Shown: positions 54,402-63,880 of the stretch, piece by piece | Layout: the number at the start of each line of letters is the position of its first letter | Position numbering within the stretch: position 1 is the first letter of the stretch | Origin: Prorocentrum cordatum | Lineage: Eukaryota > Sar > Dinophyceae > Prorocentrales > Prorocentraceae | Direction: 5' to 3' | Assembly (NCBI GenBank): GCA_963575745.1 | Contig: CAUYUJ010018549.1 | Location: 535,477-599,476, forward strand | Length of the DNA stretch: 64,000 bases | Position numbers and translations under genes: made by a program | Notes under the pieces: model-generated | Database searches by the model: none | The model's input: only the letters and a program-made list of their open reading frames with translations | Told to the model about the DNA's origin: nothing

Positions 54402-55402
54402 TCACCCAGCCGACGACGCTGAGGAGCTGGGCGGCGAATCCGCACCCTCGTCCAGCGCCACCCCGTAGGTGTTCTTGGCCCACATCAGGAAGGCCTGCGT
54501 GGACACCCCATGCTTTTTGGCCTCCGACTCGAGCTGCCGCTTCGACAGCTGTCCGAAGAACTCCTGAACCTCCGCTATCTCCACCTCCGTGGGGTCCGTG
54601 TCCTGGCACTCCTCTGGCAGGTGATCCTCCCAGTCCTTGTCCCTGACCTTCCACGGCCCGCTGACGAAGGTGTGGCTTTGGGCTTGCTCCTGACAGCATC
54701 CCACTCGACATCGTAGGACACTCGAGCTCCTTTTTCCAGGTACGCCGTCGGGTCACGACCATCCTCATGAACTTTGCGATGAACGAAGACGTCGTGGCCA
54801 CCGTCGTCAGGAGTGATGAAGCCGTAGCCCCTTTTCTCGAAGAACTTCTTGATGGTCCCGTGCTTGCCCTCCAGCATGGGGAACTCGGGCACGGGAGGCA
54901 GATGACCCAGCACTAGGCCACCAGCAGCTTCTCCTTGTTCTTCAGGCGAGTCCCCGTCCTCGTCCTTGTCCTCGCCCTTGAACTGGTACTGGAACTCAGC
55001 TGACGAGAAGGCGTGGCCAGGCGTGTCCTTCAGGCCCGCTTCGGCTGCAGCACCCTCCAAGCCTGCTCCTCCTCCTCGTGCGTGTCCAGGTCCTGCGGCA
55101 GGGTCCGCGGGGCAGGCGAGCGCGACCGAGAATGCGCGCGCATCACCATCGCGGGCCTCGACTCCAGCTTGCTCCTGATGAAGGTCAGCAGGAGGGCACG
55201 GCCATGCGCCTTCGTCCAGCAGCCCTGCGTCGCCTCCTTGCTGTTCCTGATGCGAACCTGCGCCTCGAAGAGCCTCCTCGCCAGCGCTCTCCGCGTCGCC
55301 GAGCTGGACGCCAGCGTCGAGGAGGGAGGGCGTCCGCTGCCTGGCTGCCGGCGTGCTCGGGGATGCCCTCGGCGGCGTAGTGGGCCGGCGACGCGTGTGC
55401 AC
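54402..55402 (-). pseudogene. Cold-shock-domain gene, frame-broken
   Basis: A minus-strand cold-shock (nucleic-acid-binding) domain starts near the ATG at 54875-54877: GTIKKFFEKRGYGFIT contains RNP1 and HDVFVHRK contains RNP2, followed by the strand VSYDVEWDAV typical of the last part of the fold. After RSKPKAT the frame slips by one base, and a protein-like tail (FVSGPWKVRDKDWED ... EFFGQLSKRQLESEAKKHG) continues in another frame to 54402. Upstream, the same frame as the domain stays open to 55402. The best protein-like text there lies in another frame (LFEAQVRIRNSKEATQGCW, ending at a stop at 55030-55032), and before it EERVAELKSDMQFEVQHHH around 55490-55420. A GTGAAG at about 55415 and a later CAG would join those two in frame, so an intron is possible. 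Single-domain cold-shock proteins are abundant in dinoflagellates and thought to bind RNA. This copy looks decayed or mis-sequenced. Confidence 0.72.
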
Positions 55403-55491
55403 CCTTCACCAGGCTTCCCCGCGATGGTGGTGCTGGACCTCGAACTGCATGTCCGACTTCAGCTCCGCCACACGCTCCTCCCTGCCTCCGA

Positions 55492-55595
55492 GGAGGAGGA
55501 GGAGGAGGAGGAGGAGGAGGGGGAGGAGGAGGGGGAGGAGGAGGAGGAGGATGAGGAGGAGGAGGGGGGGGAGGAGGAGGAGTAGGAGGAGAGGG
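55492..55595. repeat. (GGA)n tract
   Basis: GGA with GGG and GAT interruptions. Confidence 0.92.
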
Positions 55596-55600
55596 TCTTC

Positions 55601-55824
55601 TCAGAAGGCTCGGAGGCCCTCCTCTGGCAGGACGACGACCAGCACGTCCTTGCTCCCGAACCCGACCGCGCAGGCCTGGGCCCTCTCGCCGAGCTCCTCC
55701 GAGAGGATGCTGCTCACGATGTGGAGCACGGGCCTCGTGCAGCCATCGCGCGGCGGCTCGGGCCCGCTGCGCCCCTTCCAAGATGCGCGGGCCCACCCCC
55801 CCTGGCCCCTGAGGGGGAAAAGGG
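55601..55824 (-). pseudogene. Coding remnant downstream of the spliced-leader relic
   Basis: Directly after the relic leaders, one minus frame stays open and becomes protein-like: DGCTRPVLHIVSSILSEELG, then ERAQACAVGFGSKDVLVVVL and EEGLRAF before a TGA at 55601-55603. There is no in-frame ATG between the leader and this segment. I read it as a fragment of a retroposed mRNA with a damaged 5' end. The family is not recognised. Confidence 0.45.
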
Positions 55825-55861
55825 CTTGAGCCAGAATGGCTTGAGCCAAAATGGCTACGAA
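55825..55861 (-). other. Tandem relic spliced leaders
   Basis: On the minus strand, 55861-55840 reads T-T-CGTAGCCATTTTGGCTCAAG, which is 21 of 22 bases of the dinoflagellate spliced leader. It is followed at once by CCATTCTGGCTCAAG (55839-55825), 14 of 15 bases of the same leader starting after its internal TAG. That layout arises when an mRNA is trans-spliced, retroposed, transcribed and trans-spliced again at the AG inside the older leader. It is not an SL RNA gene, because no GT donor follows the leader. Confidence 0.92.
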
Positions 55862-55985
55862 GGAGGAGGAGGAGCAGGAGGAGCAGGAGGAGGAGGAGCA
55901 GGAGGAGGAGGAGCAGGAGCAGGAGGAGCAGGAGGAGGAGGAGGAGGAGGAGGATGAGGAGGAGGAGAAGGGGGAGGGGGAGAGG
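55862..55985. repeat. (GGA)n tract with GCAGGA units
   Basis: Lies immediately 5' of the relic leader on its strand. Confidence 0.93.
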
Positions 55986-57279
55986 GGGTGGGTGCACGAG
56001 CCTCGCGGGGCTGGGCACAAACCGCGCTCGGGGGCGAGCGCTGACGAATCTGAGGCGCGCTCCACACCAGAGCAGAAAAGGGAGCGGCCGAGAAAGTGCT
56101 TGTTGCGGGAAGCCCTCAGCCAGAGGCTCATCTTCGGGTCCGTCGGACGGGGCCCGAACAGTCATTTCTGCACAGAACTCGTGCAAAAGGGCCGCTCTAG
56201 GGCTGGCCGGCAAACAATCCAGGCCGTCTTGAGAGCCAGCCCGAACAGCTTCTTGGAGGAAGTCCTATGCGGTACGCTGCCTCTCGGGTCGATGCGCCGC
56301 TTGTGTGCCGAAGCCGAAGCCCAATTCTGGCCCACAGCCCGAAGCCCGACTCTGGAACCGACGCCCGAATCTTCCTGGTCGATGCGCCGTTTGTACGCCG
56401 ACTTTCCAACTGGGGAGCCGAAGCCCGACTCCGGCCCACAGGGCGGGGGGCTGCGATGACACTGTGCTGGGCCCCTGCGGCCGAGCGGGGCGGGGCGCCG
56501 GCCCTGCCCCGGCCCCCGCCGCCCCCCATTTGCTACCCGAGCCCAATGTGAAGGCAGGGAGTGCCAGTGGGCTACCGGGCGATCTCGTGGTCCAATCACT
56601 ACCCATCGGTTGTCGACAGCAGGTGATCTTGGATTCCCAGACGGCCGTCCTACTTCAAGGGTCGAATGGTTGTCCTTTCTCTTTCTTCTTCAGGGGGCGG
56701 GCGGAGACCCAATCTACTTCCAACGCCTTCCTGCTTCATGGTTCTACCCACTTTTCCGACCAGCGTGTATGGGCAGCCGTGAAATTCTGTTATGTTTCAA
56801 CCACTACGGACCATGACGGCCGTGATTTTCTAACCTTGCGTGTGCGTTCGGAAGGGGTGGCGAAGCTGCTCAGGGAGTTCGAACGGCGTGCCAGGCAGAC
56901 CTGCGAGGAGAACCCAAAAGTGGTTTCAGGCCAACGAGGCGATTCATTTCCAGGAGGGCTTCGCGTGGAAACATACGTCGCGCTCAAAGGCAACAGTGCC
57001 GAACCAAACCGAACCAAACAAGACATGACACATCCACGGGATATGCACCATACACTCACATTGGAATCCACCGGTAACTTAGTATGAACATCCGAAGGGT
57101 TTCTCAGAGAAGTGCACGGAGACATTCTTTGCGAAATAAGATCAACCTGCGCCGCGAAACTGTCACTTTTACCCCGTGCGGCCTTGTCCTGAGTGAACGT
57201 TGTCGCCAGAGAGACGTCGCTGCCTCTTGACAGAGGGTTTCAATGAAAATGCCCACTAGCAAACTGTCCATCTGAGTGT
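55986..57279. other. No gene; ~90-bp duplication at 56285-56440
   Basis: GTCGATGCGCCG.TTGT..GCCGA occurs at about 56289 and 56379. A plus-strand frame at 56305-57087 is long but has no recognised domain. Confidence 0.4.
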
Positions 57280-57560
57280 AGTTCAGTATGGTGGGGGAGG
57301 AGGTGGATGATACAATCTGCCCAGCGGGCCGCATTTTTTCACAGCCCGTAAGCCATCAGGCGCAATGGTGACGTTAGGATTGACGGTGCACTTGGATCTG
57401 GACTGGCTTTAGAAAGATCAACCTGCTGTTGCAGCATCACGGACGCTGTATACTGGCCCCGCTCCAAATTGTTAGACACTGGCTGCACATACCCTCGGCG
57501 AGGGCTGGTAGTGGAAGGTGGGGGTTCCAAGTGCAGGCTGATTGAGATACTGCGAGGGCG
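57280..57560 (+). repeat. Dispersed repeat R5, copy 2
   Basis: Homologous to 53110-53400, with small indels. Confidence 0.75.
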
Positions 57561-58099
57561 GTTCTGGGACATCCTTGCCGCTGTGCACTGCTCTGTGCCT
57601 CAGCGGGCTTCTCATCCTATACAATGTCATTCGCCTTCTATTTCCTATCGTGCCCACACTGTCTACGTATTGTACCTCTGAGTTTGGTCCAGCGCTGCGT
57701 TCCGATTTCCGTTTTCTCAGATTGTGCCATCAAGATGCGACGGCTCACGCGAGCCAACGTTGATCCAACGCGCAAAGGAGGAGGAGGAGGAAGAGGAGGG
57801 AGGGAGGGAGGGAGGGAGAGAGGGAGAAGTATGAGGATCAGGAGAACTTTCCTGTTACGCCATCCACATATTTCGATGCTGACTTTGTTACCTCGTGCGG
57901 GTGTCGTTCGCATCGTGATAGTAGGAGGAGCAGGAGGAGAAGGAGGAGGAGGAGGCGGAGGAGGAGGAGGGGGATGAGGGCCGAATGGGGTAGCAGGACC
58001 AGTCCTAAACGACCCCCAGAAAGTGTATTGGAGTCTTAATCCTTCTCCTCCTCGATGCCACCTGCTCACATTTTCCTCCTCGAGGCGTAAGTCGAGTCT
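57561..58099. other. No gene; short GGA and GGGA runs
   Basis: GGAGGA runs at 57776-57830 and 57925-57975. Confidence 0.4.
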
Positions 58100-58257
58100 C
58101 TTCGATCCTCCTCCTCCTCCTCGTCCTCCTCCTATTCCTCCTCTTCCTCCTCCTCCTCTTCGATGGACCGCCTCCTCCTCCTCCTCCTCGAGATTCTCCT
58201 CCTCCTCCTCCTCCTCCTCCTCCTCCTCCTCCTCCTCCTCCTCCTCCTCCTCAAGGT
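58100..58257. repeat. (TCC)n tract
   Basis: TCC triplets, pure from about 58195. Confidence 0.93.
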
Positions 58258-58410
58258 CGCCTCCAGCTGGCCGAACCCTGACCGGTGCCCGCGGGCGGCG
58301 GCAACGGGGGGCCGGGGCGCTCCGGCAGCGGCGGTCGAGCGCACGCGCGCACGTCCTGGCCCTCGGTGAGCCTCCTGGCCACGGCCTGGCGGAAGACCTG
58401 GCAGGGGTCA

Positions 58411-58600
58411 TCCATTATAGGGCGGCGAGATCTATACATATCCACTGCTCCCTGGCCAGGCCCAGCCTGAACCCAGCAGCGGTGTATACGCCACGCCCTC
58501 CTGGCTTGGCCAGGAGGGCGTATACACAGCTCCTGGGTTCAGGATGGGCCTGGCCAGGGAGCAGTGGATATGTATAGATTTCGTCCCCCGACATTATGGG
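58411..58600. mobile_element. Foldback element with TATACATATCCACTGC arms
   Basis: AGATCTATACATATCCACTG and following CTCCCTGGCCAGGC at the left are mirrored at the right by GCCTGGCCAGGGAGCAGTGG then ATATGTATAGATT. Paired positions sum to about 117009. Weaker complementarity continues outward (CCATTATAGGG against CATTATGGG) and inward (GCGTATACAC). The centre is GGCTTGGCC. Confidence 0.75.
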
Positions 58601-58914
58601 AAGCGTGGTCGCAACGCAGATGCGTATCCGCGGCCTCGCGGGCCAAGCCCTGGGGCCGCGATCACGCGGATGCGGGGAGCTCTTGCGCGGAAGGCCCGCT
58701 GGGAACGCATCCGTGCGACCGCATAGCCGCGGGATCGCGCCCTGGATTGCAGAACTCGAGTGCGCATGTACGGATCTGTTGATGTGTCCGCCGCTCGTGA
58801 AGGAGGCAACTCTTGGGAAGCCTTCGTAAGAACGGAAGCGGAAACGGCAGCGCAGCGCGACCGGCCGGAGGCCGACCCGCACGAGGCGCAGTGCAGGGGC
58901 CGCAGTCCTCAGTG

Positions 58915-59110
58915 TTGCAGTCAACCCGGATAGTAAGGATGCGCGATAAGGATGCGAGGGCCTTGGACGCCCACTTCGAAGCGTTTCGAGCGGGGCGCGG
59001 CCAACGAAAGTGTCCAAGAGTGGACCCAGGAGGCAAGGATGCAACAAGGGTACCCTTGGGAGGGAGACCTATCCTTACTCTGCGGGTCGGTTGTAACCGT
59101 AGCCTCGGCG
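58915..59110 (+). repeat. Dispersed repeat R2, copy 2 (empty site)
   Basis: Uninterrupted copy of the repeat that is split by a mobile element at 1906-2068. It has a single AAGAG where that copy has two. Confidence 0.8.
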
Positions 59111-59299
59111 AAATCATGAATTCAGGCCTGCGGAGGGCTACTAGGCGCGATTGGGGTGCCATGGAGCCGGATTCAGTTGGATGATGCCCAAGACCAAGGC
59201 GGATTCGGCGGGATCCAGCCGGGCTAGGCCTGTTCTCGGCCACGGATAAACCAGCGCCAATGCGGAAGTTGCGCTTCCAGAGGCTGCATCCTAAATAGT

Positions 59300-59530
59300 C
59301 AGCCAGCATCGAAGCGAACAATCGGATCGGGAAGGAACAAGCATCGAATCGGTCTGCATCGGCACAGGGTTGGAATCGGATCGGCTCGGCCGGGCCAGGA
59401 TACACCCAACAACGCCATGCAAACATCGGTCCGCGTCGGACCGTCGCAATATCAGAGTCGAATCGGGTCGGGCTGGACGCAATCGATATCGAATCGGATC
59501 GATCGGATCGAAACGGTGTCTGCCTCGTCG
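59300..59530 (+). repeat. ATCGG-rich dispersed repeat R4, copy
   Basis: Homologous to 31855-32075, sharing CATGCAAACATCGG, GAATCGGATCGG and GATCGATCGGATCGA segments. Confidence 0.65.
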
Positions 59531-60750
59531 GCGGCGGGGAGCCCATGCAACCGGCGGCTCGGTCAAACATCGGGGCAAGAGCTTCTCGTTATCTATTTCC
59601 CGCGGCCGAGAACCGTTTTCGGGCTCTGGGCGTTCAGAAGACGGCCCAGGACAAAGAGCGGCTCCAGGAAAGGGGTCGAGCTGTATGGGGGGTCAGGTAT
59701 TGAGAAAGTCTCGAGCTGCCAGGTGTCTGGGAGAGTCGAGGCTGTTGGACGTCGTGGGACCTTAGTGCGCTTCTGAAGGCCTGCGGAAGCCTACGGAGGC
59801 CTCTGGGGACCTCTGGAGGCCTTCGCGGAGAAGGCGGAGGAGAGCGGGAGGAGGACGAGGAGGGGACGAGGATGAGGATGAGAACCCCCAGCTCTGGAGA
59901 CCCGTAGACCTCGCCCAAAATATGAAGGCTGTTTTGACCACGCTTTCGGCCTCGAGAGGCCCGCCTTCGGATCCCAGGGCCGCCAAATGGCTCGGGATGA
60001 ATAACAGGTCCCACAGAAGCTATGAAGCCCGATTCGGAGGCCACTAAATCGGGTCAAACCCAAGACCAACTATTACACCAAAACAGCCCAATATTGACCG
60101 TGATTAACCCAGGCCGCAATGCACCAGGACCGCGACCGCGGATATACCAGCGCCGATTCTGAATTCCTCCCAAGAGTTTCAAGCGAGTTTGAGCATGGCC
60201 ACGGAAATCAAGACGTCGGACGCCTGTGGTGAGGGGGTGGACTCAACTCTGCATGGCTGACGTCCAGGCACTCGTGCACACCAGCGTTGGCCTCCATTCC
60301 GTCGGTTTCGCTGGTTTTCGGTGCCTGGACAACACGCGTCCACACCTATGGCAGCAAGGCAATACGACATGATAGCCACCACAATCACGAAATGCACGTG
60401 CCTCCCGCCACTCCACCAACGCCCAACCTTGAAGTGCCCATACCGCGCGCGTTGCCTCGCGCCCAAGCCTGTCAGATTTGGGATATTGAAGACGGGGGCT
60501 ATAGATTTTGCCTTGATGTACTTTGATGTCGCGGTGTTTTGGCGCGACGGTCGTGGACACTTAGAGTCCTCCCGCCAGTCCTCAGGCAAAGCAGCCCTCG
60601 TTTCGCTTCCGCAGGCTTCTGCTGAAGGCGAGGTGCTGACATATCGATCCCACGAAGACGAGGCCCTCTCTGGAACACGCTGCACGATAACTCAAAATTC
60701 TGCCTTCAACGATGATTGATCGAACCACTTGTATTTCCAGAAATCAGACG
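59531..60750. other. No gene recognised
   Basis: Moderate-complexity sequence with only short, unsupported frames. Confidence 0.4.
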
Positions 60751-60756
60751 TCGTGA

Positions 60757-60835
60757 CTTTTGTCCCAATTGTTCGTTCCGGGTAGTTTTGTCCCAGCTGT
60801 TCGTTCCGGGACCGGCTGTTCGTTCTGGGTGATTT
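60757..60835 (+). repeat. Three tandem TTTTGTCCCAGCTGTTCGTT-like units
   Basis: TTTTGTCCCAATTGTTCGTT, TTTTGTCCCAGCTGTTCGTT and a shorter CCGGCTGTTCGTT follow in tandem, separated by CCGGG. Confidence 0.75.
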
Positions 60836-60959
60836 TTTGACGGTCCGTGGGCCCGGCGAAGGTCCCTGGAGGCCGAACACGGCCAAAAACAGAGGTCACG
60901 TCTTTGTCGCGCCGAGAGGTGTGAGTCGTCGAGCCGACCGATCCGAGGCTCGCCAGTGG

Positions 60960-61260
60960 AGGAGAGGAGTCGCCATCGAACCAATCGAAACCGCGCGCAG
61001 ATGCTGGATCGCACCGTTGAATCGATATCGAATCGTGGACAGGCCCACTTCTGAATAGGTCGCGGGACTGCGTGGACGGCGAGGGGATTACAGTCAACGC
61101 GTATAATGAGGATGCGCGGTTAGGCAAGGGCCTTGGAAGGCCATGTTGACGTTTTTCGAACGGGGAGCGGCCGAAAACAGAAGCGGAAGTTGCCAAGGAT
61201 GGGCCGACGGAGCAAGCATGCAAGGGTAACCTTGGATTGTCTTTCGTCCCTACCACCCAT
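60960..61260 (+). repeat. R4 fragment then R2 copy 3
   Basis: 60960-61060 has ATCGAATCG words of R4. 61085-61260 matches R2: GAGGATGCGCGGTTAGG, GGGCCTTGG, TTTCGAACGGGGAG and GCATGCAAGGGTAACC. Confidence 0.6.
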
Positions 61261-61838
61261 GTTGACAGTACAATAGATACACACGCGAATAAATCTTCTA
61301 GAGAAATTCATGGGCACACCAGTCGGCCGATCTAGGACCTCTCGCAAGATGCCACCAGACCTGCAACGGGTACCCGGGGGAGTCGGGCAGCAAGAGAGTT
61401 CCGTGGGGCTCATGGCCTCAGGCCGGTTTCTTATCTGGCGTGCCCGCTGCATGAGCAAAACCTGATCCTCACGACTCCGCCCCCTTCCTCCACACCTCTG
61501 TCGTGGCAGTGTCCACCGCATCCTCCAGCCTCCCTCTCCCTCCTCGGCACTCGCCCCCCTCCCCCCATTCCTCTCCCTCCTGTCTCCTCTCCCCCTCCCC
61601 CTCCTCCCCCCTCCCCCCCTCCCCCCCTCCCTCCCACTCCAGCCCCCCCCCCCCTCGCACGCCCTGCGATGCGCGGCGCGCGGACCTCGTCTCGCGCCTG
61701 CTGAAGACTGCCCTCTCCTCCCCCCCTGCAGCCCCGAGCCCCTCTTGGCCCGCGGCCGGCCTCGAAGCGATCCTCGAGCCAGGGCGAGAACTTGTCCATG
61801 ATCTCCTGTGGCAGCGGCCAGCAATCTTTAGGCACTCG
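61261..61838. other. No gene recognised; CCCCTCC-rich around 61555-61655
   Basis: An impure polypyrimidine stretch is the only structure. Confidence 0.4.
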
Positions 61839-61839
61839 C

Positions 61840-61990
61840 GGAGGTCCGCACGGATTTGTTGGGGACGCAGGACCCCCCCCCCTACTTCTCGGAAGCGTCT
61901 CTGACACTGGCGGCGGCGCTTCAGGCGCCGCCTAGGGGTGGGGTGAGGGGGATTCAGCGCCGACCCTAGAAATCAGCGTGGACATCCGAA
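61840..61990. repeat. Diverged copy of the CCGCGCGGAC foldback family
   Basis: GGAGGTCCGCACGGATTTGT at the left and AGAAATCAGCGTGGACATCC at the right are mirrored. The centre GGCGGCGCTTCAGGCGCCGC matches the family centre. Confidence 0.65.
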
Positions 61991-62128
61991 AATGTGTGTG
62001 CTTCTGTAGTCGTCTGGTCTTGTACTCCTTCACTACAGCGCGCCTCATGCAAACCACCTCGGCCAACGACTCGCACCTGGCCGAGTACGCGAACTTGTGC
62101 GGCGTGGCAGTGTCCCACTCGCCGACGG

Positions 62129-62328
62129 TCGGCGGCGAGCGCGGGGGGGAAGTGAGAGGGAGGAGGCCGTCTCAGAAGGCGGCGGGGCTTCTCATCATCC
62201 CTCGCGCCTTCTGAGAAATCTTCCAGCTTTTCGGGAAAGGCTTGCAGTACTTCTCAGAAGGCTGGAGGCCCTCCGCGCCATCTGAGAAGGCCCGCCCCCG
62301 CTCGCTTCCCCCCCTCGCTCGCCGCCGA
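62129..62328. mobile_element. TCGGCGG foldback element, copy B
   Basis: 200 bp from TCGGCGGCGAGCGCGGGGGG to CCCCTCGCTCGCCGCCGA, flanked by an exact 5-bp repeat GACGG (62124-62128 and 62329-62333). Internal CTTCTCAGAAGG motifs give further hairpins. No coding capacity. Confidence 0.85.
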
Positions 62329-62499
62329 GACGGGGAGCCAGAGGCACGCCTCTCCGAAATAGGCGGGGGCAGAGATCGGCTGGGTACGCATCGCGCCATT
62401 GCCCACGGCGGCATGGGCCAGAAGCGGCGAGGAAGGGGGTGTACTGTCTGCCACCGTCCCTGCGCGGTATGGGCGTGTGAGGATGCCAGGTGCCGTCTG

Positions 62500-62697
62500 T
62501 CGGCGGCGAGCGAGGGGGGGAAGTGAGAAGGAGAAGGACTTCTCAGAAAGCGGCGGGGCTTTTCATCCCTCGCGCCTTCTGAGATATTTGTTTGTGTCTT
62601 CGGGGGATGCTTCGACAACTTCTCGGAAGGCCGAGGCCTTCCGAGCCTTCTGGGAAGGCCCGCGCCTTCTCACTTCCCCCCCCGGGCTCGCCGCCGA
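62500..62697. mobile_element. TCGGCGG foldback element, copy C
   Basis: 198 bp from TCGGCGGCGAGCGAGG to GGGCTCGCCGCCGA, flanked by GTCTG (62495-62499) and GTATG (62698-62702), a 5-bp duplication with one change. About 170 bp separates it from copy B, in the same orientation. Confidence 0.82.
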
Positions 62698-62776
62698 GTA
62701 TGGTAGGGCTCCTGCAAGTCTTCTGAGGACCGGGCCCCTCCATCACGCCTGCTCGAGTGCGTCGCCCCCCTCCTAG

Positions 62777-62969
62777 GGGAACAAACAATGACATAAACAT
62801 AAAAACTCGGAGGTCCGCGCGGATTACTCGGATCCGCGCTGGACCCCCCTGGCGGCGCCTCCAGCGCCGCCCCTGGCGCGCTCCGCGCGCCAGGGAGGGG
62901 AGTCCAGCGCGGATCCGAGAAATCCGCGCGGACCTCCGAGTTTTTATGTTTATGTCATTGCGCGTTCCC
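62777..62969. mobile_element. 193-bp foldback element, AT-rich outer and GC-rich inner arms
   Basis: GGGAAC at 62777 pairs with GTTCCC ending at 62969, and CTCGG at 62806 pairs with CCGAG ending at 62940, so paired positions sum to 125746 throughout. The outer arms read AATGACATAAACATAAAAAC. The inner arms read CTCGGAGGTCCGCGCGGATT then GGATCCGCGCTGGAC. The GC-rich core is shared with 47905-47995, 61840-61990 and 63725-63845. Confidence 0.82.
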
Positions 62970-63060
62970 TTCATTATCGCTATGTCATTTTATGTCACTG
63001 TTTGTATGTCATTGTGTGTTTATGTCATAGTTATGTTTATGCTTATGCCATTGTTCGTTC
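62970..63060 (+). repeat. TATGTCATTGT-like repeats
   Basis: TATGTCATT, TATGTCACTG and TGTATGTCATTGTG recur and end in CCATTGTTCGTTCCCC, echoing the outer arm of the adjoining foldback. Confidence 0.6.
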
Positions 63061-63070
63061 CCCTACTCCC

Positions 63071-63335
63071 TCATTCTCGAGCCTCCTGGCCCGTGGCACG
63101 GAGGGAAAGTCTGCCGCAGGCAACCGGGTGGCGCTTCCTCCAGAGCTTCTGTATGACCCGCGCGCTCCAGGACAGCGTGGCCTCGTAGCCGCGGAGCTCC
63201 CTCGTCGCCTGGGTGAAGGCGTGCGGCCGATTCGCGAACGAGCCGGGGGCGAAGGAGACCCTGCTGAGCCTGTCCTGGAATAGCAACGGCGTGGCATAGA
63301 CACAAACTTTCGCAGGACCCTGCGGGGTTCATTGC
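63071..63335 (-). pseudogene. Coding remnant with an IQ-like motif
   Basis: One minus frame reads without a stop from about 63335 to the TGA at 63071. The text is protein-like: ATPLLFQDRLSRVSFAPGSF, AFTQATRELRGYEATLSW and SARVIQKLWRKRHPV, the last resembling an IQ-type calmodulin-binding helix. There is no in-frame ATG. It could be a terminal exon. Family unknown. Confidence 0.33.
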
Positions 63336-63384
63336 CTGGAGGGCCAACTTTCCACCAGGACATGGGGGTGAAGGGAGAATGGGG

Positions 63385-63582
63385 AGGTCCTCATCCTCCT
63401 TCTCCTTCTCCTCCTTCTCCTCCCCCTCCTGCTCCTCCTCCTCCTCCTCCTCCTCCTCCTGCTCCTCCTCCTCCTCCTCCTCCTCCTCCTCCTCCTCCTC
63501 TTCCTCCTCCTCCTCCTCCTCCTCCTCCTCCTCCTCCTCCTCCTCCTCCTCCTCCTCCTCCTCCTCCTCCTCCCTCTCCCAT
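63385..63582. repeat. (TCC)n tract
   Basis: Nearly pure TCC for about 150 bp with a few TGC and TTC interruptions. Confidence 0.94.
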
Positions 63583-63724
63583 CAATGGTGTTGGTGGTGG
63601 TGGAAAAGCGGCACAGCATTATCTTTGGAGCGCGCCACAGCCGAGGAGCCCTCAAACTGGACCCGAAGGCAGGCAGCGCCCACGACTCCCGGCCGACCGC
63701 CGCTCGCTGCTGCTCCGCGCGGAG

Positions 63725-63845
63725 TTCCTGGACCGACGCTGGACCCTCCCCGGCGGAACCTCCAGCGCCGCCACTGGCGCGTTCACGCCCGCCAAGGGCG
63801 GGGGGGCCCCGCGCCGATCCCAGAAATCCGCGCGGACCTCCGAAA
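63725..63845. repeat. Partial copy of the CCGCGCGGAC foldback family
   Basis: GACGCTGGACCCTCCCCGGC, GAACCTCCAGCGCCGCC and AGAAATCCGCGCGGACCTCC occur in the family order. Confidence 0.65.
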
Positions 63846-63880
63846 GCTTACGCCCGTGCCGCTTGTTTGCTCTTTTAGAG

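Noticed and set aside
55825-55861. SL RNA gene
   Set aside because: The leader is not followed by a GT splice donor or a downstream RNA body; a second truncated leader follows, so it is a retroposed relic.
56305-57087. Plus-strand ORF of 260 residues
   Set aside because: No recognised domain, the composition changes along its length, and part overlaps a tandem duplication, so evidence for a gene is insufficient.
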